Assembly: GCF_016756775.1 (NCBI RefSeq)
Contig: NZ_JAERMU010000012.1
Coordinates: 115,313 to 179,312, forward strand
Origin: Dryocola clanedunensis subsp. sulfonylureivorans
GTDB taxonomy: Bacteria; Pseudomonadota; Gammaproteobacteria; Enterobacterales; Enterobacteriaceae
DNA: 64,000 nucleotides
Direction: 5' to 3'
This document shows, piece after piece, positions 52,091 through 62,326 of the stretch (its first letter is position 1; each line of letters begins with the position of its first letter). The position numbers and the translations under genes were made by a program. Under the pieces are notes generated by a model. It had not been told where the DNA came from, made no database searches, and was given only the letters and a program-made list of their open reading frames with translations.

Positions 52091-53140
52091 CTAACGCATC
52101 ACCACGCTACTTTGACCGCTGACCATGGTGTTTGTCGCCTCCGTGTCTGGCGCAGCGCCTGGAGCCGCCCTGACGCTCTGTACAGGCGCAATATTCACAG
52201 GTTGTGACGGAACACCCTGCTGCGCGTTCACCAGCACCGGATAACCAGCCCTTCTGACTATCGCACTGTCTACCTGTGCTTTATCACTTAAAGGATTGTC
52301 TATAAAGGCCCCAAAGGTGGCTGAGATGGCAATCGGAACAGTTTGAGGATTTTCCCAGTCATTACGCGACAGCGGCTGATGCACTTCCACATAGCGTTTG
52401 CCATCCGGCTCGGTGGTAAATTTCACTGGCTCATTGATGATTTCCACCCGTGTTCCCCAGGCGACCTGGCTGAATAGCGCTTTAATATCCGGCGCTCTCA
52501 TCCGCATACATCCTGAGCTGACCCGTAGCCCGATACTGTTGCGGGCATTTGTCCCATGAATAAGATATTCCCCGCCCCCTTTCTCCAGACGCAGCGCGTA
52601 ACGCCCCAGAGGATTGTTAGGCCCGGCGGGAACGACCGCAGGTAGACTGATCCCCTGAGCCAAAGAACGAGCGCGAATGTTCGCGGTAGGTGTCCAGGTA
52701 GGATTAGGGATCTTCTGGCTGATACGCGTGACCATTACCGGCGTTTCTCGGCCTAACTGGCCAATGCCTAATGGATAAACTTCTACGCGGTTTTGCCCGG
52801 GCGGAAAATAATACAGACGCAGCTCCGCCAGATTAATGACAATGCCTTCTCTTGGCGTATCCGGCAGAATCATTTGTGACGGAATAACTAACTCACTGCC
52901 CGCTTTTGGCAAAAAAGGATCTACCGTGTTGTTCGCTTCAAGCAATAACAGCACCCCAGTGTTGTATTTTGCCGCTACGGCTTCCAGATTTTTACCGTCA
53001 TTCGGGACAACGTACGTCTGATTTTCGCCAATTATCCGGCTGCCCGGAGGGGGTAATAAATAATCAACGGCCCATGCCGACTGGCTTGCTGCCAGAGCGC
53101 TGAGAAAAACGAGAGTTATTTTCGTGAACGCGCATTTCAT
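52091..53140 (-). CDS. ldtE: L,D-transpeptidase LdtE
   Basis: The 349-residue periplasmic enzyme has a signal peptide (ending SAWA, about residue 24), a LysM-like region near residues 40-88 and a YkuD catalytic domain with HGTNAR (H195) and the catalytic cysteine in SSGCMRM (C211). It matches E. coli LdtE (YnhG), which forms 3-3 cross-links between meso-diaminopimelate residues. It follows sufE on the same strand, as in E. coli. A Pro/Val/Ala-rich tail ends the protein. Confidence 0.94.
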   Translation of the reverse strand: MKCAFTKITLVFLSALAASQSAWAVDYLLPPPGSRIIGENQTYVVPNDGKNLEAVAAKYNTGVLLLLEANNTVDPFLPKAGSELVIPSQMILPDTPREGIVINLAELRLYYFPPGQNRVEVYPLGIGQLGRETPVMVTRISQKIPNPTWTPTANIRARSLAQGISLPAVVPAGPNNPLGRYALRLEKGGGEYLIHGTNARNSIGLRVSSGCMRMRAPDIKALFSQVAWGTRVEIINEPVKFTTEPDGKRYVEVHQPLSRNDWENPQTVPIAISATFGAFIDNPLSDKAQVDSAIVRRAGYPVLVNAQQGVPSQPVNIAPVQSVRAAPGAAPDTEATNTMVSGQSSVVMR

Positions 53141-53186
53141 ATTGTATTCCTGTATTCACCGGCGAATGCCGGAATGCTGAAGATCT

Positions 53187-53208
53187 GCGAGGTAATAAAT
53201 TACCTCGC
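53187..53208. repeat. perfect palindrome between sufE and ldtE
   Basis: GCGAGGTAAT (53187-53196) and ATTACCTCGC (53199-53208) form a 10-bp stem with a 2-nt loop. It may be an attenuating hairpin after sufE; there is no T run. Confidence 0.5.
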
Positions 53209-53237
53209 GTTAACAGGATGAAAGCTGTTCTTTAAGT

Positions 53238-53654
53238 TTAGCTAAGATTGGCGGCTTTGGTGCGGATGGCGCGGATCATTGCCTCCAGCCCCTGAGAGCG
53301 GGAAGGCGTGAGGTGCTGGGCAAGCGCCAGCTTTTCAAACCAGGGACGCACGTCGAAAGCAACAATATCCTGCGGCGTCATCTGGTGATAAAGAATAAAC
53401 ACGACTGCAATCAGCCCTTTGACAATGGCAGCGTCACTGTCTCCTTTAAGCGTTATGACGCCGTCCGGCTGCTGCTCCATCACAATCCACACCTTGCTCT
53501 GGCAGCCCTGGATGATATTGGCAGGCGCGTGCTGTTCCGGCGCAAGCTCCGGCAGGCGCCCGCCCAGCTCGATGATGTACAGATACTTCTCTTCCCAGTT
53601 CGCACAGCGGCTGAAGTTCTTCAGCAGTTTCTCTTTGTCTGGCAGCGTGGCCAT
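53238..53654 (-). CDS. sufE: cysteine desulfuration protein SufE
   Basis: The 138-residue sulfur acceptor takes persulfide from SufS on its cysteine C51 (in [10 protein letters not shown]) and passes it to SufB for iron-sulfur cluster assembly. Its length equals E. coli SufE. ATG at 53654 ([14 protein letters not shown]) is used; the longer frame upstream lies inside sufS. It is the last gene of sufABCDSE, 13 bp after sufS. Confidence 0.95.
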   Translation of the reverse strand: MATLPDKEKLLKNFSRCANWEEKYLYIIELGGRLPELAPEQHAPANIIQGCQSKVWIVMEQQPDGVITLKGDSDAAIVKGLIAVVFILYHQMTPQDIVAFDVRPWFEKLALAQHLTPSRSQGLEAMIRAIRTKAANLS

Positions 53655-53667
53655 AGCGTTCTCCCTG

Positions 53668-54888
53668 TCAGCCCAGCAGACGGTGGATGCGTTGCAGCCC
53701 GGCCACCAGCCTGTCCACCTCTTCTTCGGTGTTATACATCGCAAAGGATGCGCGACACATCGCCGGAACCTGATAATGTGCCATCAGCGGCATTGCGCAG
53801 TGGTGCCCTGTTCTTACGGCGATGCCGTAGTTATCCAGGAAGCTGCCCACGTCGTACGCATGATGTTTGCCAAGGTTAAAGGCGATGACGCCAAGCCGGC
53901 TGTCCGGCCCGTATACTGTCAGGTCCGACACGGTTTTTAACGCCTGCTGAGCATAGCGCATCAGCGTTTGCTCGTACTCGCCAATCTCCTGCAGCCCCAG
54001 GCTCTCTACGTAACGCAGCGCGGCGCCCAGGCCGATAATCCCTGCGGTGTTTGGCGTACCTGCCTCAAAACGCCAGGGCGCGGCGGCATACGTCGTGCCT
54101 TCGGTCAGGCTGACGGTGGCGATCATCGAGCCGCCCCCTTCCCACGGCTGCATGTCCTGCAAAATTTCGTCGCGCGCATAGAGGACGCCAATACCTGTTG
54201 GGCCGTAAATTTTATGGCCCGAGAACAGATAGAAATCGCAGTCCAGCGCCTGCACGTCAACCGCGTGGTGCATGATGGCCTGCGCGCCGTCCACCAACAC
54301 TTTAATACCCGCCTGATGGGCGGTGGCAATCATTTCGCGAACCGGGTTTTCAGTGCCCAACACGTTCGAAACGTGGGTTATCGCCAGCAGCCTGGTCCGC
54401 TCGTCAATCAGCGTCGGGAACACTTCCAGCGCCAGGGTGCCGTCAGCATTGAGCGGGATCACCCGCAGCGTGGCTCCCGCCTGTTCGCAAAGCATCTGCC
54501 ACGGCACGATATTCGCGTGGTGCTCCATGGCGGAGATAATAATGTTATCCCCGGCCCGGACGTTCGCCCGCCCCCAGCTGTTCGCCACCAGGTTAATGCC
54601 CTCGGTGGTGCCGCGCACGAAGACGATCTCCTCCGGCACTTTTGCATTAACGAAGCTGGCAACCTGATTGCGGACGCTTTCCATCAGCTGCGTAGCTTCC
54701 GCGCTCAGCGTGTGTATACCGCGGTGCACCGCAGCATAGCCGTGGCTGTAGAAATCCAGCTCGGCGTCAATCACCGCCTGCGGTTTCTGAGCGCTGGCGG
54801 CGCTGTCGAGATAGACCAGCGGCTGGCCGTTGACCTCCCGGCTTAAAATCGGGAAATCGGCACGCACCTGGTCGATTGAAAAACTCAT
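53668..54888 (-). CDS. sufS: cysteine desulfurase SufS
   Basis: The 406-residue PLP enzyme (class V aminotransferase fold) removes sulfur from L-cysteine to give alanine and enzyme persulfide. The PLP lysine is in [13 protein letters not shown], and the persulfide cysteine is in [11 protein letters not shown] (about C364). It works with SufE under oxidative or iron stress. Its start overlaps the sufD stop by 4 bp. Confidence 0.97.
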   Translation of the reverse strand: MSFSIDQVRADFPILSREVNGQPLVYLDSAASAQKPQAVIDAELDFYSHGYAAVHRGIHTLSAEATQLMESVRNQVASFVNAKVPEEIVFVRGTTEGINLVANSWGRANVRAGDNIIISAMEHHANIVPWQMLCEQAGATLRVIPLNADGTLALEVFPTLIDERTRLLAITHVSNVLGTENPVREMIATAHQAGIKVLVDGAQAIMHHAVDVQALDCDFYLFSGHKIYGPTGIGVLYARDEILQDMQPWEGGGSMIATVSLTEGTTYAAAPWRFEAGTPNTAGIIGLGAALRYVESLGLQEIGEYEQTLMRYAQQALKTVSDLTVYGPDSRLGVIAFNLGKHHAYDVGSFLDNYGIAVRTGHHCAMPLMAHYQVPAMCRASFAMYNTEEEVDRLVAGLQRIHRLLG

Positions 54889-56165
54889 GCTTCGCCCCCT
54901 GCAAAGCGCTGGCCGATCCTCGCCAGCACCTGCTGTTTTAACGCCTCGTCGTGGATGCTTTCCGTCAGCTCAGCGGCAAAGGCGTAGATAATCATCTGCT
55001 GTGCGGCCCGCTCATTGATGCCGCGCGAGCGCAGGTAGAACATCTGTTCATCGTCGATGCGGCCAATGGTTGCGCCGTGGCTGCACTTAACGTCATCGGC
55101 ATAAATTTCAAGCTGCGGCTTGGTATCAACCTCTGCCAGACGCCCTAACAGCAGGTTGTTGTTGGTCATCTGCCCGTCGGTTTTGATCGCATGCTGCGCC
55201 ACTTTAATCATGCCGTTAAACACCGCACGCCCTTTGTCACGCACTATGGTTTTATGCAGCTGGCGGCTGTTGCAGTAGCCTTTGTTGTGCTCAAGCCAGG
55301 TGCGCGTATCGCACACTTCGTTGTTCACCGGCAGCGCCAGGCTGTTCATGCGCAGCGTGGTATTTTCGCCGTTGAGCTGGGTGCTGGTGTTGTGGCGCAA
55401 TACTGCGGCCCCGAGCAGGAAGCTGTTGCTTTCCACCGTTGCGTCCTGCGCAACAACCAGATCGTTGTGGGCAAAGTGGTAGCCCCGCGCGTTTTCAAAC
55501 GCCAGCTTGTAATGCCGGAGCTGGGCGTTGGCCGCTACATCGGCAGTCAGGCGCGAACCGGTAAAATGCGGCTGTTCATCAAAGCTGACGTAATGTTCGA
55601 TGACGGTCGCACGCGCGCCTTCCCCCAGCGTCAGATGATGCCGGTAGTGCGCGGTATTCATCTCACCCTGCCCGCTGCCCCGGCTGATATGCATCAGCAG
55701 CAATGCTTTGGCAGGATTGTGATTGCGCGCCACCTGAATGTGAGTGACCTTTTCGGCCAGGCTTTCCGTCAGATGCAGGAAAACCTCTCCCTGTACCGCC
55801 GCAGGCAATGACTGACGTGGGGCATCGAAATTAATCTCATAACCGCTATTGGTCAGATCGTCGCTAAGCTCTGCGCTGTAGCGCCCGTCAACAAAGACCA
55901 GCCGCCACGCATCTCCCGGCAAGGCGAGCGCATCGCGCTCCGGCTTCGTTACCGCCTGCGGGGCTGGCAGAACAAACTGATTATTCAGCAGGCCTTCCAG
56001 CGGCGTGTATTTCCAGTTCTCGTGCTTGCGGGTTGGCAGGCCCAGACGCAGCATCTGCTGCATGTGTTCCTGGGCCTCTTTGCTGCGCCCGTCGCCGCCA
56101 GCCTCGAACAGGTGGTGCCACTGCTGAAGAGCGTTGCCGCTACTGCTGTTCGGTAAGCCAGCCAT
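54885..56165 (-). CDS. sufD: Fe-S cluster scaffold subunit SufD
   Basis: The 426-residue beta-helical subunit of the SufBC2D scaffold matches E. coli Suf[39 protein letters not shown] and the late [23 protein letters not shown] at 56165 is chosen by that match; it overlaps the sufC end by 26 bp. It supports iron entry and cluster assembly on SufB. The protein is cytoplasmic. Confidence 0.95.
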   Translation of the reverse strand: MAGLPNSSSGNALQQWHHLFEAGGDGRSKEAQEHMQQMLRLGLPTRKHENWKYTPLEGLLNNQFVLPAPQAVTKPERDALALPGDAWRLVFVDGRYSAELSDDLTNSGYEINFDAPRQSLPAAVQGEVFLHLTESLAEKVTHIQVARNHNPAKALLLMHISRGSGQGEMNTAHYRHHLTLGEGARATVIEHYVSFDEQPHFTGSRLTADVAANAQLRHYKLAFENARGYHFAHNDLVVAQDATVESNSFLLGAAVLRHNTSTQLNGENTTLRMNSLALPVNNEVCDTRTWLEHNKGYCNSRQLHKTIVRDKGRAVFNGMIKVAQHAIKTDGQMTNNNLLLGRLAEVDTKPQLEIYADDVKCSHGATIGRIDDEQMFYLRSRGINERAAQQMIIYAFAAELTESIHDEALKQQVLARIGQRFAGGEA

Positions 56166-56886
56166 AACCCTGCTCCTCAAGTTGTTTCACCAGACTGAAA
56201 TCACCCGATTTCACAATGCGCCCCTGATAAAGTACGTGGACAAAGTCAGGCTTAATGTAGTCCAGGATGCGCTGGTAGTGGGTGACGATGACGAAGGCAC
56301 GGTTACCGTCGCGCAGGGAGTTCACCCCTTCCGCCACGATTTTCAGGGCGTCGATGTCCAGACCGGAATCCGACTCATCCAGGATGCACAGCTCAGGCTC
56401 CAGCACCGCCATTTGCAGAATGTCATTGCGTTTCTTCTCGCCGCCGGAAAAGCCGACGTTGACCGAGCGGGTCAGCAGATCTTCCGGCATTTTCAGCAGT
56501 TTGATTTTTTCTTCCATCAAATCCTGGAAGTCGAAACGGTCGAGTTCCTCCTGGCCGCGATATTCGCGCACCGCATTCAGCGCGGTTTGCAGAAAGAACT
56601 GGTTGCTGACGCCGGGAATTTCCACTGGATACTGGAATGCCATGAAGATGCCTTCGCCGGCGCGCTCTTCCGGGGATAGTTCCAGCAGATCTTTGCCTTT
56701 GAAATGCACCTGTCCGCCGGTGACTTCATAGTCGTCGCGCCCGGCCAGCGTGGCAGAAAGCGTACTTTTCCCTGAGCCGTTCGGCCCCATAATGGCATGG
56801 ACTTCGCCCGGCTTGATGTCGAGGCTTAAGCCACGCAGGATCTCTTTGTCCTCAACGCTAACCTGCAAATCTTTAATGCTTAACAT
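56140..56886 (-). CDS. sufC: Fe-S assembly ATPase SufC
   Basis: The 248-residue ABC-type ATPase of the SufBCD complex has Walker A GPNGSGKST, signature SGGEKKR (residues about 148-154) and Walker B LCILDESDSGLD. ATP hydrolysis drives shape changes of SufB/SufD during cluster assembly. It lies 16 bp after sufB, with a reading-frame overlap into sufD. Confidence 0.97.
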   Translation of the reverse strand: MLSIKDLQVSVEDKEILRGLSLDIKPGEVHAIMGPNGSGKSTLSATLAGRDDYEVTGGQVHFKGKDLLELSPEERAGEGIFMAFQYPVEIPGVSNQFFLQTALNAVREYRGQEELDRFDFQDLMEEKIKLLKMPEDLLTRSVNVGFSGGEKKRNDILQMAVLEPELCILDESDSGLDIDALKIVAEGVNSLRDGNRAFVIVTHYQRILDYIKPDFVHVLYQGRIVKSGDFSLVKQLEEQGYGWLTEQQ

Positions 56887-56902
56887 AGTGTTCCCTTAAT
56901 CT

Positions 56903-58387
56903 TTAACCGACGCTGTGTTCGAGGCTAATCGCTAATAGTTTTTGTGCTTCCACCGCGAATTCGAGCGGCAGCTCAGAGAAGACGTCCTTACAGAAGCCGT
57001 TGACGATCATCGAAATCGCATCGTCCTGGGCAATACCGCGCTGTAAACAGTAGAACAGCTGATCTTCACCGATACGCGACGTGGTGGCTTCGTGCTCCAG
57101 CTGTGCCGTATTGTTACGGCACTCCACGTACGGGAAGGTATGCGCCCCGCTGTCCGGGCCGATAAGCATTGAGTCGCACTGGGTGAAGTTGCGGGCGTTG
57201 GTCGCCGTCGGCATGATTTTCACCAGCCCGCGATAGCTGTTCTGGCTGTGACCTGCGGAGATCCCCTTCGAGATAATCGTCGATTTGGTGTTTTTGCCGA
57301 TGTGGATCATCTTGGTGCCGGTGTCCGCCTGCTGATGCCCGGCGGTCAGCGCCACGGAGAAAAATTCGCCGATGGAGTTATCGCCGCGCAGGATCACGCT
57401 CGGATACTTCCAGGTAATAGCCGAGCCGGTTTCCGACTGCGTCCAGGACATCTTGCTGTTCTCGCCTTCGCACAGCGCGCGCTTGGTCACGAAGTTAAGA
57501 ATGCCGCCGGTATTGCCGTCGCCGGGGAACCAGTTCTGCACCGTGGAGTATTTCACCTCCGCATCGCGATGAATGATGACTTCCACCACCGCCGCGTGAA
57601 GCTGGTAGCTGTCGCGAACCGGCGCTGAACAACCTTCGATATAGCTGACGTAGCTGCCTTCGTCGGCAATCAGAATGGTACGTTCGAACTGGCCGGTTTT
57701 TTCCGCGTTGATGCGGAAGTAGGTAGACAGCTCCATCGGGCAGCGCACGCCCTTCGGCACATAGATAAAGGTGCCGTCGGAAGCTACCGCTGCGTTGAGC
57801 GCGGCGAAGAAGTTATCGTTGCTCGGCACGACCGTGCCCAGATATTTTTTCACCAGGTCAGGGAATTCGTGAATGGCCTCGCCAAAGGAGCAGAAGATGA
57901 TCCCCTGCTCGGAAAGCTTCTCACGATAGGTTGTTGCTACGGAGACGGAGTCGAAAATTGCATCCACCGCAACCTCTGAACCTTCGCGCACCGGCACGCC
58001 CAGCTGCTTAAAGGCGTCTTCCACTTCCCCTGTCAGGTAAGCATTGCTGCCCGGCTGCTGAACGGCGCCAGGCTGGGATTCACAGTTATCATCGCAGCTG
58101 CCGCAGGAGGGAGCCGAATAGTAACTGTAATCCTGATAGTTAAGCTTTTCGTAGTTCGCCTTCAGCCAGTGCGGCTCTTCCATCTGCACCCAGGCACGGT
58201 AGGCATTCAGGCGAAATTCCAGCATCCACTCCGGCTCGTTGCGTCGGGCAGAGATGGCCCGCACCACCTCCTCATTGATGCCGTGCGCCATTTCGTCGGT
58301 CTTCAGCTGGGTGAAAAAGCCCTCTTTATAATGATGGCTACCCGCCCAGGTTTGTACTTCGTCAGACGTTTCAGTATTACGTGACAT
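56903..58387 (-). CDS. sufB: Fe-S cluster scaffold protein SufB
   Basis: The protein of about 494 residues is the main scaffold of SufBC2D, matching E. coli SufB. It has a cysteine-rich segment [14 protein letters not shown] near residue 93 and the conserved core [21 protein letters not shown] at 58387 ([14 protein letters not shown]) is the family start, 8 bp after sufA. Clusters form here from sulfur delivered by SufE and are passed to carriers such as SufA. Confidence 0.96.
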   Translation of the reverse strand: MSRNTETSDEVQTWAGSHHYKEGFFTQLKTDEMAHGINEEVVRAISARRNEPEWMLEFRLNAYRAWVQMEEPHWLKANYEKLNYQDYSYYSAPSCGSCDDNCESQPGAVQQPGSNAYLTGEVEDAFKQLGVPVREGSEVAVDAIFDSVSVATTYREKLSEQGIIFCSFGEAIHEFPDLVKKYLGTVVPSNDNFFAALNAAVASDGTFIYVPKGVRCPMELSTYFRINAEKTGQFERTILIADEGSYVSYIEGCSAPVRDSYQLHAAVVEVIIHRDAEVKYSTVQNWFPGDGNTGGILNFVTKRALCEGENSKMSWTQSETGSAITWKYPSVILRGDNSIGEFFSVALTAGHQQADTGTKMIHIGKNTKSTIISKGISAGHSQNSYRGLVKIMPTATNARNFTQCDSMLIGPDSGAHTFPYVECRNNTAQLEHEATTSRIGEDQLFYCLQRGIAQDDAISMIVNGFCKDVFSELPLEFAVEAQKLLAISLEHSVG

Positions 58388-58395
58388 AATCCCGC

Positions 58396-58764
58396 CTACA
58401 CCCCAAAGCTTTCGCCGCAGCCACATTCGTGCTGCGCTTTCGGGTTGTTGAATTTGAAAATCTCGTTTAATCCTTCGCGCACGTAGTCAACCTCGGTGCC
58501 GTCGATAAACGGCATGGCCGACAGCGGAACCCACAGCTTTGCCCCCTCCATTTCAAAGAGGAGGTCGTCCTTGTGGGGTTCTGTAACGGTATCCAGCACG
58601 TAGCCGAATCCGGCGCAGCCGGTCTGTTTGATGCTCAGCCGCACGCCGAGCAGGTCCGGCTGCTGGCCTGCCAGCTTACGAATATGCGCGCCCGCCTCTG
58701 GCGTCAGCGTCAGCCCCTGCCAGGCGAATTCATTGGGATCGAAGCTACCGGTTTGCACATCCAT
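58396..58764 (-). CDS. sufA: A-type Fe-S carrier SufA
   Basis: The 122-residue A-type carrier has the three conserved cysteines: one in KQTGCAGFG and two in the C-terminal ECGCGESF. It receives clusters from SufBCD and delivers them to apoproteins. Length and sequence match E. coli SufA. It is the first gene of sufABCDSE, about 48 bp after the Fur box. Confidence 0.96.
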   Translation of the reverse strand: MDVQTGSFDPNEFAWQGLTLTPEAGAHIRKLAGQQPDLLGVRLSIKQTGCAGFGYVLDTVTEPHKDDLLFEMEGAKLWVPLSAMPFIDGTEVDYVREGLNEIFKFNNPKAQHECGCGESFGV

Positions 58765-58811
58765 AGTTCACCTCACTGTTAAAAGCGCCCAAAGGCCGAT
58801 GCCCCTATGTT

Positions 58812-58830
58812 AATGATAACTATTATCAAT
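58812..58830. promoter_or_regulatory. Fur box of the suf operon
   Basis: AATGATAACTATTATCAAT matches the 19-bp Fur consensus closely and overlaps the expected sufA promoter, agreeing with iron control of suf in E. coli. Sites for IscR, OxyR and IHF are expected further upstream, but I could not mark them. The 58831-59040 stretch shows no gene. Confidence 0.8.
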
Positions 58831-59045
58831 ACAACATCCTGATAACAGGGGTATTCGCGAAATGCTGTTTTTTTGGACGTCTTTACTAAGGATAGACCCT
58901 GTGCAAACTCTTGCAGATGGCGAAAAGAGCTGTTTAAGCCGCTGAAACAATGGGGTTTTGACCGGCAGTACGCGGCCTGAGCGGTAGAAAGCAAAAGATG
59001 TATAGAGAATATCTATTTAATTGAGAGGTAAAAGCAAAAACGATG

Positions 59046-59066
59046 GCGCGGGCCGAAAGCCCGCGC
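59046..59066 (-). terminator. terminator of the hbpS/glcG-like gene
   Basis: Stem GCGCGGGC (59046-59053) / GCCCGCGC (59059-59066) with a 5-nt loop. Read on the minus strand, a short run of Ts follows soon after. Confidence 0.6.
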
Positions 59067-59087
59067 TTGAGAAAAGGGAAATGAAAA

Positions 59088-59588
59088 TCAGGAAGCATTC
59101 AGCAGCGATTTAGTCGCTTCCAGCGCATCAACCGCGCACTGCTGATCGAGATTACCGCCTGGCGCTCCGCCAATACCTATTGCACCGATGGTCTGGCTAT
59201 CGACCTTCACCGGCACGCCGCCGCCAAGCAGCAGGAAGCCCGGAATGTCACGCAGGTTTTGTGCGCCCGCATTTTCCTGAGAATTCTTCATGACGTCACC
59301 CGTTACGGATTTTGTGCTGAGGGCGGTAAAGGCTTTCATGCGGCTCGCTTCCAGGGTGTGTGGGCCTGCATTGTCCATGCGCTTAACCACTTTCACCACC
59401 CCACCGCGATCCACCACGGTAACCGCTACGTTATAGTTTTTCGCGCTACAGGCCTCAACGGCTTTCTGCGCTAGCTGCTCGGCGTATTCCAGAGAAATAT
59501 TCTTTTCGGTCAGCACGCCTGCGGCGAACGCGGGAATAACGGCGGTGCTGCCGAACAGGACAGCGGTTAACAGCAGTGTTTTTTTCAT
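59088..59588 (-). CDS. secreted HbpS/GlcG-family (DUF336) protein
   Basis: The 166-residue protein has a signal peptide (MKKTLLLTAVLFGSTAVIPAFA) and one GlcG/HbpS domain: EKNISLEYAEQLAQKAVEAC, VVDRGGVVKVVKRMDNAGPHTLEASR, GFLLLGGGVPVKV and GAIGIGGAPGG. Streptomyces HbpS is an extracellular haem-binding protein that controls the SenS kinase; other relatives have no known activity. ATG at 59588 is chosen for the signal peptide. It lies 105 bp after the response regulator gene on the same strand and has its own terminator. Confidence 0.82.
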   Translation of the reverse strand: MKKTLLLTAVLFGSTAVIPAFAAGVLTEKNISLEYAEQLAQKAVEACSAKNYNVAVTVVDRGGVVKVVKRMDNAGPHTLEASRMKAFTALSTKSVTGDVMKNSQENAGAQNLRDIPGFLLLGGGVPVKVDSQTIGAIGIGGAPGGNLDQQCAVDALEATKSLLNAS

Positions 59589-59660
59589 GTTTTTTCCCTT
59601 AACTCGGAACTCGGAAGATGGTTTACGTGAGTTAAGGTACCGAAACGTGGGGGGCGGCAC

Positions 59661-59674
59661 TATTCGGACGAATA
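59661..59674. promoter_or_regulatory. palindrome upstream of the hbpS/glcG-like gene
   Basis: TATTCGGACGAATA is a perfect inverted repeat with a 2-bp centre, 73-86 bp before the secreted-protein start. A response-regulator binding site is a reasonable reading; this is inferred from position. Confidence 0.4.
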
Positions 59675-59693
59675 CCAGGCGGACCAGGTAATT

Positions 59694-60317
59694 TTACGTA
59701 GTACCGTCCGGCCCCTGTAATCCGCCATAAATATTAATGAGCTTCGCCAGCGAGTTAATTTCCAGCCGGGCAAAAAGGCTGGCGCGATGGGCTTCAACCG
59801 TTCGCGGCGAGAGGTTGAGATCTTTTGCCATCTCTTTGTTGGATTTCCCCTGCATGATTAGCGCCATGACCTCCTGTTCACGGGCCGAGAGCGTGGCGAG
59901 CTTAGCCTGCAAATCAGCAAACTTCTCCCGTTCCTGTTCTTGCTGACGCTGCTGCTCAAGCGCTGCGCTCACGGTTTCTATCAGCAGGTCGGCGTCTACG
60001 GGCTTGGTCAGAAATTCAAACGCGCCGTTTTTGAACGCCCGGCGGCAGAGATCGATATTGCCATGCCCGGTCATCATGATAACGGGAAGGGAAAAGCCTT
60101 CCGGCAGGCCGCTCTCCAGCAGCGCCAGCCCCGATTTGCCCGGCATGCGGATATCCAGCAGCAGACAGCCGCTAAGGGAAGGCAAATCCCCTTCGCCCTG
60201 CTGAAAACTCTGCACGCTGTCATAGGCTTTCGTTTCCCAGCCCATGGTTGCCAGCAGGGCGCTCAGCGAAAGGCGAATAGCTTCGTCGTCATCAACAAGG
60301 TAAATGTACTGCGTCAT
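59694..60317 (-). CDS. FixJ/TtrR-type response regulator
   Basis: The 207-residue regulator has a receiver domain with phospho-acceptor D55 (CLLLDIRMPG), the acidic pair in LVDDDEA and the lysine in FLTKPVDAD. A linker rich in Gln/Glu precedes a LuxR-type HTH (LSAREQEVMALIMQGKSNKE, then MAKDLNLSPRTVEAHRA). It overlaps the kinase gene by 4 bp, so the pair is translationally coupled. Likely targets include the secreted-protein gene downstream. Confidence 0.9.
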   Translation of the reverse strand: MTQYIYLVDDDEAIRLSLSALLATMGWETKAYDSVQSFQQGEGDLPSLSGCLLLDIRMPGKSGLALLESGLPEGFSLPVIMMTGHGNIDLCRRAFKNGAFEFLTKPVDADLLIETVSAALEQQRQQEQEREKFADLQAKLATLSAREQEVMALIMQGKSNKEMAKDLNLSPRTVEAHRASLFARLEINSLAKLINIYGGLQGPDGTT

Positions 60318-61636
60318 GCTGTCTCCTGCCCGAGAAGGGGGAATGTCAGGGTAAAACAGGCTCCCCCGGTTGCGCTGTTTGCCGCCGCGATGCTGCCGCC
60401 ATACCTTTGCACCAGCGTCTCCGTCAGCGCCATCCCCAGCCCCAGGCCTTCTGCCCGGGTGGTGAAGAACGGCATAAACACCTGCAGCAGGCCCTGTTCG
60501 GACAGCCCTGGCCCGCCGTCAGTGATGCTGATAACCAGATTTTCACTCTGCTGCCCGGCGTCGATAGCCACCCACGCTTTACCGTCGGGCGTCCCCTGCT
60601 GCGCATAAATGGCGTTGCTGAGCAGATTGTGAAGGATTTGTTCAACGGCCAGCGGTGAGGCGCGCAGCTTCGGCAATTTTTCCGGCAGCCTGTTAATAAT
60701 GGATACCCGCCCTTTCGCCAGTTCATATTCCAGCAGCGTCACCACCCTCGCCCAGATCTCATTCAGGTCTACCGGCTGCAGAGCCTGCTCATCGCTGTTA
60801 ATTTTTTCCTTCAGCGACGTTAACAACGCGCTGATGCGTTTTGTCTGCACCACCGAAGCGTCCAGCAGCGGCAGCGCTTTATCTGCCTTGTCCTGACCAA
60901 TGAGCCGCTGCGCAGTTTGCGAATAGCTGAGGATGGCGGTCAGCGGCTGATTCAGCTCATGGACCATCCCGGCGGCAATTTCTCCCATCGCGTTCAGACG
61001 GGATATTTCAGAGAAGTGCGCGCGCAGGTCTGCGATATTGCGCTGCCGCATCGTAGCCTGATACTGGGTATAAAAGTAGATAACCGCAGCCCAGGTAAAG
61101 CCGAGCAGGATCATCAGCAGCCAGGGCATGTGCCGCCAGTCCGGGTTATTGGTAACCGCTAAATGAAGCGGCTGCGACGGGCTGTGAATCAGTTTGTCCC
61201 AGCGCCACCAGTCATCCGTACCCTTTTCCCCTCTCGTGATGAGATGCTTATCCTGCCAGCGCAGGCTTAAGTGGTGAAAAGGCTGATTACGGATGACGTC
61301 TGCCAGCAAAGTTGGCAAATCGATAAGCAGCGAACCCTGCGGGGAGTTCAGCCAGTAGGTTCCCGGCCGGTCGGGGTTCAGGTCAGGCTTTGGCGGCTGA
61401 TGCGGCTGCGTTTGCCAGCGTAAAATATAGGGAAATTTTTGCTGAACCTCAGCCGGATCGCTGCTGTTGGAGAGCAGCGAAAGAATAACGTCGTTTTGAG
61501 AGAGCTTAACGGTGATATCGCGGTACAGGATACGGAACTCCGCGCTCTGGTCTTCGTACTGCTGATGCAACGAATAGACGACGATGCCGCCCCCTGAAAG
61601 CAGGGTCAGCAATAGCCAGATAAGCCCCTTGACCAT
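60314..61636 (-). CDS. membrane sensor histidine kinase
   Basis: The 440-residue kinase has a first membrane segment at residues 3-22, a periplasmic sensor loop at about 24-169 and a second segment at about 171-190. The H-box is GEIAAGMVHELNQP (H226); N-box NLLSNAIYAQQ and G-box DGGPGLS, GLGLGMALTE follow. The kinase core is like those paired with FixJ/TtrR regulators. ATG at 61636 is chosen; it starts 4 bp after nudI ends. The ligand is unknown; the neighbouring HbpS-like protein is a candidate partner. Confidence 0.88.
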   Translation of the reverse strand: MVKGLIWLLLTLLSGGGIVVYSLHQQYEDQSAEFRILYRDITVKLSQNDVILSLLSNSSDPAEVQQKFPYILRWQTQPHQPPKPDLNPDRPGTYWLNSPQGSLLIDLPTLLADVIRNQPFHHLSLRWQDKHLITRGEKGTDDWWRWDKLIHSPSQPLHLAVTNNPDWRHMPWLLMILLGFTWAAVIYFYTQYQATMRQRNIADLRAHFSEISRLNAMGEIAAGMVHELNQPLTAILSYSQTAQRLIGQDKADKALPLLDASVVQTKRISALLTSLKEKINSDEQALQPVDLNEIWARVVTLLEYELAKGRVSIINRLPEKLPKLRASPLAVEQILHNLLSNAIYAQQGTPDGKAWVAIDAGQQSENLVISITDGGPGLSEQGLLQVFMPFFTTRAEGLGLGMALTETLVQRYGGSIAAANSATGGACFTLTFPLLGQETA

Positions 61637-61640
61637 CCTT

Positions 61641-62066
61641 TTACAGCCAGCCTTTCTGGATAAAGGTTTCCCGGGTCGCCTCATTCAAATCATAACGATG
61701 CAGATCGGCAGGTTTCACCCAGACAGTCTCCTGAAACTCTTCATTAAACGTCACCTGACGATTAGCGCTGACGCAGTCAAAAATCAGGTAAATCATGTAA
61801 ATCTCTTCTTTACTGCCATCGGCGTAAGTTTTGATGCGCACGTCATCCCGGAACGTCCAGGGCTGAACATGGGTGATATGCAACGCTTCGCCAAGCTCTT
61901 CGGCTATCTCACGCCGCAGCGCCTGCTCAACGTTTTCCCCAGGCTCCATCCCGCCGCCCGACAGAGCCCACTGGCCGGGGAATACGCCCCGGTCACCAGC
62001 CATCTTACAAAGCAGAATCTCACCGTTATTTTCAATAACAGGACAAACAATAACCCGCTGACGCAT
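61641..62066 (-). CDS. nudI: nucleoside triphosphatase NudI
   Basis: The 141-residue NUDIX hydrolase matches E. coli NudI in length and sequence ([33 protein letters not shown]). The Nudix box [24 protein letters not shown] is visible in order over residues 38-60. It hydrolyses pyrimidine deoxynucleoside triphosphates. ATG at 62066 is used; a longer frame is rejected. It lies directly before the kinase gene, so the three genes may be co-transcribed. Confidence 0.93.
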   Translation of the reverse strand: MRQRVIVCPVIENNGEILLCKMAGDRGVFPGQWALSGGGMEPGENVEQALRREIAEELGEALHITHVQPWTFRDDVRIKTYADGSKEEIYMIYLIFDCVSANRQVTFNEEFQETVWVKPADLHRYDLNEATRETFIQKGWL

Positions 62067-62149
62067 GTGACCTCCCGTGTCTTTTTGATGGTGTGACATT
62101 AGCAGATTTGGTGGCAGGCGTCGTGGGTGAGGACAGAGTGAAACGAATA

Positions 62150-62169
62150 TTTGCGAGGCATTTTCCAGA
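62150..62169 (+). repeat. left copy of a 20-bp direct repeat bracketing the toxin-antitoxin pair
   Basis: TTTGCGAGGCATTTTCCAGA at 62150-62169 recurs at 63125-63144 with one mismatch (T to C), 975 bp away. The pair encloses the whole toxin-antitoxin module. Confidence 0.7.
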
Positions 62170-62257
62170 ATTTTTTCATGCAGTTGTTTTTGCCACTGAA
62201 ATAAAAATAAAGTCACGACTTCAAGCTGCATGGCCGTTCGGTCCAGGTGTGAAACCT

Positions 62258-62309
62258 CGTACTCAGTACGAAATTAAATCTTGACGATCGCACGGAGTAC
62301 GATTATAAA
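62258..62309 (+). promoter_or_regulatory. promoter and operator of the toxin-antitoxin operon
   Basis: -35 TTGACG (62281-62286), 17-bp spacer, -10 TATAAA (62304-62309). A palindrome CGTACTCAGTACG (62258-62270) lies just upstream, and a half copy AGTACG lies in the spacer; both suit autoregulation by the antitoxin. Confidence 0.75.
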
Positions 62310-62326
62310 ATCAGCACAGGGAAGAG

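Noticed and set aside
58831..58870. IscR type 2 site upstream of the Fur box
   Set aside because: A partial match around TACCCCTGTTATCAGG fails at conserved positions, so I do not claim it.
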